Origin: Phaeotremella fagi
Taxonomy: Eukaryota > Basidiomycota > Tremellomycetes > Tremellales > Phaeotremellaceae
DNA: 64,000 nt
Assembly (NCBI GenBank): GCA_001599715.1
Contig: BCHU01000001.1
Span: forward strand, 1,039,634-1,103,633
Direction of reading: 5' to 3'
Shown here: one piece after another, positions 58,531-64,000 of the stretch
Layout: the number at the start of each line of letters is the position of its first letter
Numbering within the stretch: position 1 is the stretch's first letter
Notes under the pieces: generated by a model
The model's input: only the letters and a program-made list of their open reading frames with translations
Database searches by the model: none
Told to the model about the DNA's origin: nothing
Program-made: the position numbers and the translations under genes

Positions 58531-60287
58531 ATGTTGAAGACCGGTCGAAGAATGTCCCAAATCTCCAAAACGTTCTATCCCAAACCAACCCAAAAATCAA
58601 CAATCCCCAGTCCGATCAATCCCAACCCCCAAAAACTCCTACCTACGCTCTCACCACCCACCACCCCCCGACCAGATTTACCATCCCGTCTACAAAACAT
58701 CCAACCCCCACTGATTGCTGGATTCGAAAGGAAGAACCATATCGTACCAGCAGCGTATCCTAGGAGTTTTTCACAGAGTTATGGGAACTTATGTAGGGAG
58801 AGTGAACCTTATCGATCTGCTGGGTCGGGTGTGATGAAAGAAAGTTCTGAAGAGAGGAAACGGAGGAGTGATTTGGAATCTTTTGGGGTTGTTAGGGAAC
58901 GATTGGAGGCGAGTGAGGTGAATTTGGATTCTTTGCCTGAAGTTGGATTTTGGTTGGCTGCGGATCGTTGGAGGAGGACGCATTCTCAAGAGAGTGATGC
59001 CGAAAGTGTCACACTTGTCTTTACTCATGCTAATGGATTTCATAAGGAGGTAAGATGGTCCATTGGACGTTTCTGACCAGTCATAGTCCTGGCATACGAC
59101 TATTGAGCATCTTCTAAATCTAGGTAATTCAATTCCAACTTCTCAATTCGGTGAATCCTCCACGTCCAATCGGAAAAACGGATCAAAGAAGGAAACCAGG
59201 ATAGATGAAATCTGGTTATTAGACGATATACATCATGCGGTCTCAGTTGATCTTAACAAAGGTAACTTGGGTCATGTACATAGTTGGACAGATGGTGGTC
59301 GAGATATTTTAAATTTTATTCAACACGTTTTACCTGATATCAACCAAGTTGATCTTGATACCCATCTACCTTGGTCGGAGAATAGATTGAAGAATAGAAA
59401 AGTTATTGGTGTAGGTCATTCATTCGGTGGGAACGCTTTGTATGTCTTCTACATCTTTATTTCTTATTTTGGTTTTTGACTGATGAGAATAACAGAGTTC
59501 ATGCTGCACATGCAAGACCTGATTTATTTCATGGTTTGTTCCTAGTTGAACCCATGGTGAGTATATTTACCACCTTAACGTTTGTCTGAATAACGAATCG
59601 ACCAGTGTCCCCCCCTTGTCGCTAAACGAGAGTTATTTTCGAATTATAGATGGCCATTAGTGAGTGGAGCCTTACGAAGAAGAAATCTCTGGCCATCGAG
59701 GTAAGTGACTCACAAATTGAAAGAACGTCACGTTTCAAACCTGACTCTGTTGGATATCCAGAGAAAAAGCCGCAAGTCTATTAAGACAATCGCCATTCTT
59801 TTCCAAATGGAACGAAAAAGTATTTCAAGATTACATAAACTACGGTCTAGCACCTCTACCCACAAGTACCAACCAAGCTCAAATGGAGTCATCCGTCCAA
59901 TTATCCACACCACCATGGTGTGAAGCATCGATCTTCGGCGAAACCTCAAGTCTAGGTGAAGGATGGGATAAACTTTCCGAATTGAAAATTCCAGTTGGAT
60001 TCGTGATGGCTGGGGATTCAACTGCGACTCAAGGTGACGAGATTACTCGTGAGATGGTTTGGAGAGCTCCTTTGAGTAAGAACGAGAGATATATGGATAC
60101 GGGTCATTTGGTTAGTCGTCTTACTACTGCTGTTTTTGGGATTGTGTTTACTAATTTTGATTTTTAGGTGATACAGGAGAAACCTGATGTTGTTGCTGAT
60201 GCGTTGTGGAGATTCGTTGGTGAACTCATGAGTGAGGTTGGAGGAGTTGAGGAGGATGAAGTGGGGGAGATGAAAGCTAGACTGTGA
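58531..60287 (+). CDS. Peroxisomal-type alpha/beta hydrolase (Lpx1/AKT2-like)
   Basis: Exons 58531-59049, 59087-59439, 59496-59556, 59606-59700, 59762-60110 and 60168-60287 give 498 aa. The hydrolase core starts late: VTLVFTHANGFHKE (the HANGFxKE motif of this group), then SWHTTIEHLL, EIWLLDDIHHAVS, VIGVGHSFGGNAL (nucleophile Ser in G-H-S-F-G), HGLFLVEPM, a helical cap, VGFVMAGDS (acid strand) and RYMDTGHLVIQEKPD with the catalytic His. The protein ends in Ala-Arg-Leu, a valid PTS1 peroxisome signal, as in yeast Lpx1 and the AKT2-like peroxisomal hydrolases of filamentous fungi. The first 140 residues are a Pro/Ser-rich extension not seen in Lpx1; a later start (for example Met at 58552) would shorten it only slightly. 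Likely a peroxisomal lipase or thioesterase; substrate unknown. Confidence 0.82.
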
Positions 60288-60351
60288 CATCTTGTATGAT
60301 ATCTCATCCGAGATGAACGTAAATCATGCATCACCAGTTTAATCATCATAT

Positions 60352-61593
60352 TTAAGCAGTAACAGCGAATTTAGCAGCGGCTTCATCGAAAGCCGTTGAT
60401 TTGTTCGATAGATCCAAAACAAGTGGATGGGAAGGAGCAGCTGCAGTGAGTTTCCTAGTGAAATGGGATTAGTAAAATGAACATGCGCTTGGATAAACGT
60501 CCAGAAGACTCACTCAATGTATCCATCCATACCTAAAGAAACACCGACAGCGAGTACATCAGCATCTTTATCCCCTCCATCACGTTGCATAGCTTCCGTG
60601 ATATCAGCTTTAGCTTCGTCGACATGAGTCAAAAGTAGATGAGCTGCTGCATGTGAAGCTAAAACTGGTGGTGTACGACCTGAAGGTAACTGATAAAGTT
60701 CTTCATAAAAGTAGTATGATTGATGAAGAGGTCTAGCACCCTGTTTGAATCAAAGCAAAATGAATCAGTAGACATATCAAATTTGGGATTTGGATCTGTT
60801 CAACGTACATTTTTAAGTCCAATCCAAGCCTCCATGACTTGAACTAAAGTCGAGTCGTTACCTAACTTCTTTGCGTTTTGATAAGTGGTGAGAGCTACAT
60901 CACGTCGATCCAAAGAAAGTAGAATTTGAACCAATAAAGCGACACTAAAAGGTCGAAATTGTCAATGTCAATCTCTTCATCCATGGTCGACATTTGACAT
61001 CAAACACGGAACACCACTCACCACTCCAAATCAGTCTTAGCAACACCTTCGGTAAGAGTAGCAACAGCCTCTTCAACCTCCCCCTCAAGATAAAACAAAC
61101 TACCAGCAACAACTCTAACCAAACCCTCCTCAACTTCCTCAACACCTTCGTCACCTTCAATCTCCAACAAAAGATCCCTAATCTCCTCAACTTTACTAGC
61201 CTTCTCTTCAGCAGTGATATCGAAATATTCCGTGAAGATGGATAAAGCTTTGATCGAAGATGGAACCGTACTTTCTGCGAGATAGGGTTTTAGAGTTGTC
61301 AAGGCATCTTTGGTGTTTGGGGGTGATAGGGCTAGATAGGATCTTGTTATGTAGAGTGTTCTGTGGAGTGATTCGGGATCTGAAGAGGGGGCTGTTGGTT
61401 GGGATGACGCTTCGGTGACACAGGCTATGGATGGGTGAGGTCAGTTTGGAGCAGGTGTGGTGGGAGGAGTTCGGAAATCGTACCCTTGTAACTGGCTGTT
61501 CGTTACGGGTCAGCAAGGATCTTTCATTGTTTCGTAGAATCTCATACCTTGATAGAAGAGTTGTTTAACGTGGAATAGAGGATCAGCTTCCAT
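60352..61593 (-). CDS. SEC28: Coatomer subunit epsilon (epsilon-COP)
   Basis: Six exons (61593-61548, 61495-61484, 61424-61022, 60944-60809, 60740-60514, 60454-60352) give 308 aa, the usual size for epsilon-COP. The start EADPLFHVKQLFYQASYKACVTEA matches the conserved family start (LFxVRNxFYxGxYQxxI), and that match depends on the 12-nt exon 2. The rest is a TPR-like solenoid: RTLYITRSYLALSP, ALLVQILLSLDRRDVALTTYQNAKKLG, TLVQVMEAWIGLKNG, and the C-terminal HPLVLDLSNKSTAFDEAAAKF. Epsilon-COP stabilises alpha-COP in the COPI coat for Golgi-to-ER transport. The LASHAAAHLLLTHVDEAK segment corresponds to the most conserved repeat. Convergent with the hydrolase gene, 64 nt apart. Confidence 0.92.
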
Positions 61594-61867
61594 TTTGTGA
61601 GTTTAGTGTGTAGATGTTGAAGGTGAGATTGGAATAGCTACTTGTCGTTGCTCTGAGATTGACGCGACCTTACGTGGCGGTCTTTGCTACAAAGTACTTC
61701 TCGAGTTCCTTCTATCTAACCATTCATACTAATGCTAATAAATATAAACATGCTACAAATCAACAATATAAAGGTCCAATCTATGTAAGAGTATATACAA
61801 CCTCTCCCAATGACTTATACACAATCAAATTCTAAGGAAACAAATCGCCCCTAAACATTGAACAAAT

Positions 61868-63177
61868 CTAAAAGAATATAGGTTTCGGGCAGGTTTTGTT
61901 CGAAACGAATCTTGCATCTATCCTGGATTTCTCAATCTAAATGTTATAAGTCAGTTACGGTCTCGAGACTTATCTTGCAAACTGACCTCAGTTAGTGGAG
62001 CACAAACATCTGGATGACAGGGATGATAAGAACCTCCTATTCTGATGTAAGCTGTCTCGTAGAGTTCCTGTAAACGTTGCGCTAAGATTGGATGGGCTCC
62101 AGCGCAGACTGTTTTCCAACAAGGTCAGAAACATAGTATCCTCTTGAAATCAAAGGTCACTTACCATCGGTGACTTGTTTTGCCCAAATGAAATATGCTT
62201 GAATCCTACGTATCCCCCACCCGACAGGTGGACTTCGCCTGATTGATTCTAGATTGTGCAGTTTACTATTTAGTTGTTAGTTCAGTGATCGTCATTTTCT
62301 GTACCGATGGACTGACTCTGCAAGTTTCACCATTTGAGCCTGTCTGGATTTGTTGGGTGCTGTTCTCAGTTGTTCAGCTTTACGTTGTTGACCCGATAGA
62401 TTCGTGTCATCGGTACATTCCTATTCTTGGTTTAGCTATACTCTTCTTCCGTTTACCGAATGACTCACATCAACTATACGAGCGACATCGTATCCAAACG
62501 CAGCAGCAATTTCGTCTGAACAATGTTAGTTGAGTGTAGTCACCACATCTCCGATTCAACTAACCTATAGAAGTATGTGTATCCTCGACTGTATCGTGTA
62601 ATATAGCAGCCTGTATTATCCTAACATCGTCAACACCCGTGGAAGTAAGGAAATTTGCGACTGCCTAATGATATCGTCAGCCTTAGTCTCCAAATGTTAA
62701 GGGTTCAGAATCAAGATTCACAATTGGATGATTGATGCTATTGGAAACTGTTAGCTAAAGCTTCGAACTGCATCCAAAAAGACGTACTATGGAGTTTGGT
62801 CAACATCCTTCCGTCTCTGACAAGAATGTTTCTAAAGTTTTCTCCAATCAGTACCCAGCATAAACTAAAATAGGAATGAAAGCCCTCACTCTCGCAGCGA
62901 AATCGATCGTTCTCATAAGAATCGCCATATCAGATTCAACCCCATTGCCAGCGTTTCCGTTCCCAAGTCCGTTTCCATTTACATTCCCGATTCTGGATGA
63001 AGAAGGTCGATTCATAGGTGGTGGAGAAGGTGTTAAAGTTTTTGGAGGCGGTGTTGATATGTCTCTATCGTCCAGATAGTGTTGATGGTGATGATGGTGA
63101 TGAGGATCAATATCCCCGTTATGACCGTTAACGATTGGTGATTGACGAGTAACTCTGTTGGTTGCCACCGGTGACAT
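61868..63177 (-). CDS. MESH1-type HD-domain hydrolase ((p)ppGpp/NADPH phosphohydrolase family, HDDC3)
   Basis: Nine exons (63177-62890, 62831-62788, 62737-62722, 62664-62565, 62515-62469, 62420-62317, 62265-62165, 62108-61987, 61936-61868) give 296 aa. After a His/Pro/Asn-rich N-terminal extension of about 80 residues comes the RSH hydrolase core: TIDFAARKHSCQRRKD (metal His), TPYINHPIAVANFL, ILHDTVEDTHT (HD pair plus E-D), a helix DEIAAAFGYDVARIVDE, TDDTNLSG, and QMVKLADKLHNLES (Asp and Asn ligands). The core matches human MESH1 closely, including RRKD and PYINHP. MESH1 cleaves ppGpp in vitro and NADPH in animal cells. All catalytic residues are present. The C-terminal 40 residues (HPCHPDVCAPLTE onward) are an extension with Cys/His pairs. 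Exon 3 is 16 nt and codes for the INHPI motif. Confidence 0.9.
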
Positions 63178-63629
63178 GTCGATGTGAGTATTTATCCGAT
63201 CAGATTTATACTGTGTAGATTAACTTCCCTGAGAAGTTTGAAAGGTCTTGTCGAGGGTTCTTTGAAGATTGAAGGTAAAGGTGAGGAGATGTTTACCGAT
63301 TACAAAATTTTTCGCTTGAGAATTGATGGAGACTCCTTTGTCCAGCTGATTAGCTTCCAGTCCTTTTTAAAATTCCCAGCTTCTTGATTCGTGACCTCCT
63401 GGCTGCGATGAGGTGTTGTTGAGTGTGATCAGATAGATGAAGGAGAATATGGTTATCAAATCTTGTTGTTGTCGTTGATGAACGTCGTTATCAAATGCTG
63501 ACTGTGTACCATAATGACGCGCCAATCATTAGTGGCCAATTTGCAACAGGTGGCAAAGTATACAACACTTGAAGAGTAAAGTACAGTGATATGGAAATGC
63601 AAAGAATGTTACAGTGATGCTATCTACAT
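63178..63629. other. Spacer between MESH1-type gene start and right-edge gene
   Basis: 452 nt in tandem orientation: the MESH1 promoter and the 3' UTR of the next gene. No supported coding frame; the 67-codon plus-strand frame at 63184-63387 looks like chance. Confidence 0.45.
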
Positions 63630-64000
63630 TCACGGAAAGGAATCTTTATAAAGAGTCTTCTTCCCAATTCCAAGATGATCACGATCATCCTTGTCGTCAA
63701 GTTCAGTCAAAGCGTCCAGAAACGACAATCCACCTCCACTTGAACTGATCTGATCACTCGGTCGTCGAATCTTAACATTCAAAGGTGTATCAGAAGTCGA
63801 CGTCGAATTTCCCACCATACAATGAGAACATTTTGATCCAACTTGATGAGATGGTGTAATAGATTTTGAATGGGAATTCGATTCCAGTTCAATCACACCA
63901 CCGGGAATTTTTTCTCGGTCGTAGTAATTTTTATTGGCTATTCTCGGTCTTATGAGTAGTGAGATTACTGTTAGCGAATAGAATTTATCGATGATTAGTG
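63630..64000 (-). CDS. C-terminal part of an unidentified (membrane?) protein
   Basis: The open frame continues past the right edge without a stop, so the first Met in the window (63896) is probably internal. Visible: about 124 residues, starting LIIDKFYSLTVISLLIRPRIANKNYY, a hydrophobic stretch ending in a basic clamp, as in the last membrane helix of a multi-pass protein, then a polar tail with a Cys pair (KCSHC), KIRRPSD and an acidic end (DALTELDDKDDRDHLG). The phrase 'K-F-Y-S-L-T-x-x-S-L-L-x-x-R' resembles the end of the membrane domain in basidiomycete multi-pass proteins such as DUF6534, but that is a weak recollection. An intron could begin within the visible part. Function unknown. 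Confidence 0.5.
   Translation of the reverse strand, partial: LIIDKFYSLTVISLLIRPRIANKNYYDREKIPGGVIELESNSHSKSITPSHQVGSKCSHCMVGNSTSTSDTPLNVKIRRPSDQISSSGGGLSFLDALTELDDKDDRDHLGIGKKTLYKDSFP

Overview
The window is nuclear DNA from a basidiomycete fungus, most likely of the Tremellomycetes (a Kwoniella- or Cryptococcus-like yeast). The evidence is compact genes cut by many short introns (mostly 35-60 nt, GTRNGY...CTNAY...YAG), gene content typical of that group (GPI-anchored chitin deacetylase, alpha-aminoadipate lysine synthesis, a hybrid histidine kinase) and basidiomycete-type Zn2Cys6 regulators. The genus is an inference. I see no mobile element, tRNA, rRNA, CRISPR array or virus-like gene. I rebuilt 30 protein genes by joining exons by eye; for all 28 complete intact genes the summed exon length is divisible by three, which supports the junctions.

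Left part (1-28.6 kb), housekeeping: ABHD11/Imo32-like mitochondrial hydrolase (cut by the left edge), PGS1 phosphatidylglycerophosphate synthase, a small four-helix membrane protein, ZNG1 zinc GTPase, a Dabb-domain protein, GIS2 zinc-knuckle protein, a Kre9/Knh1-type cell-wall protein, ISY1 splicing factor, VTC4 polyphosphate polymerase, LYS12 homoisocitrate dehydrogenase, a CUE/DUF1771/Smr protein, a short-chain dehydrogenase, MYG1, a Cti6-like PHD protein and a chitin deacetylase.

Middle part (29.6-43.7 kb), accessory: seven adjacent metabolic and regulatory genes: a Dal5-family transporter, an esterase-like hydrolase, a Zn2Cys6 regulator, a DapA/HOGA-type aldolase, a second Zn2Cys6 regulator, a phytanoyl-CoA-dioxygenase-family oxygenase and a sugar-type transporter. 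Importers at both ends, enzymes and two regulators inside, and several divergent promoters make this look like a catabolic (or small specialised-metabolite) gene cluster. It is the best candidate here for an undescribed system; its substrate cannot be read from sequence.

Right part (44-64 kb): a cytosolic GAF hybrid histidine kinase, SET1 H3K4 methyltransferase, an unrecognised protein, an intronless PPR-type protein, a putative peroxisomal alpha/beta hydrolase, SEC28 (epsilon-COP), a MESH1-type HD hydrolase and a partial gene at the right edge.

The most notable sequence-level observations are micro-exons of 10-19 nt in several genes, two introns of about 30 nt, a GC-AG intron, a SET1 protein lacking a normally conserved zinc-ligand cysteine, a Pho4-type CACGTGGG element upstream of VTC4, and a His/Asp-rich insert in the VTC4 SPX domain.
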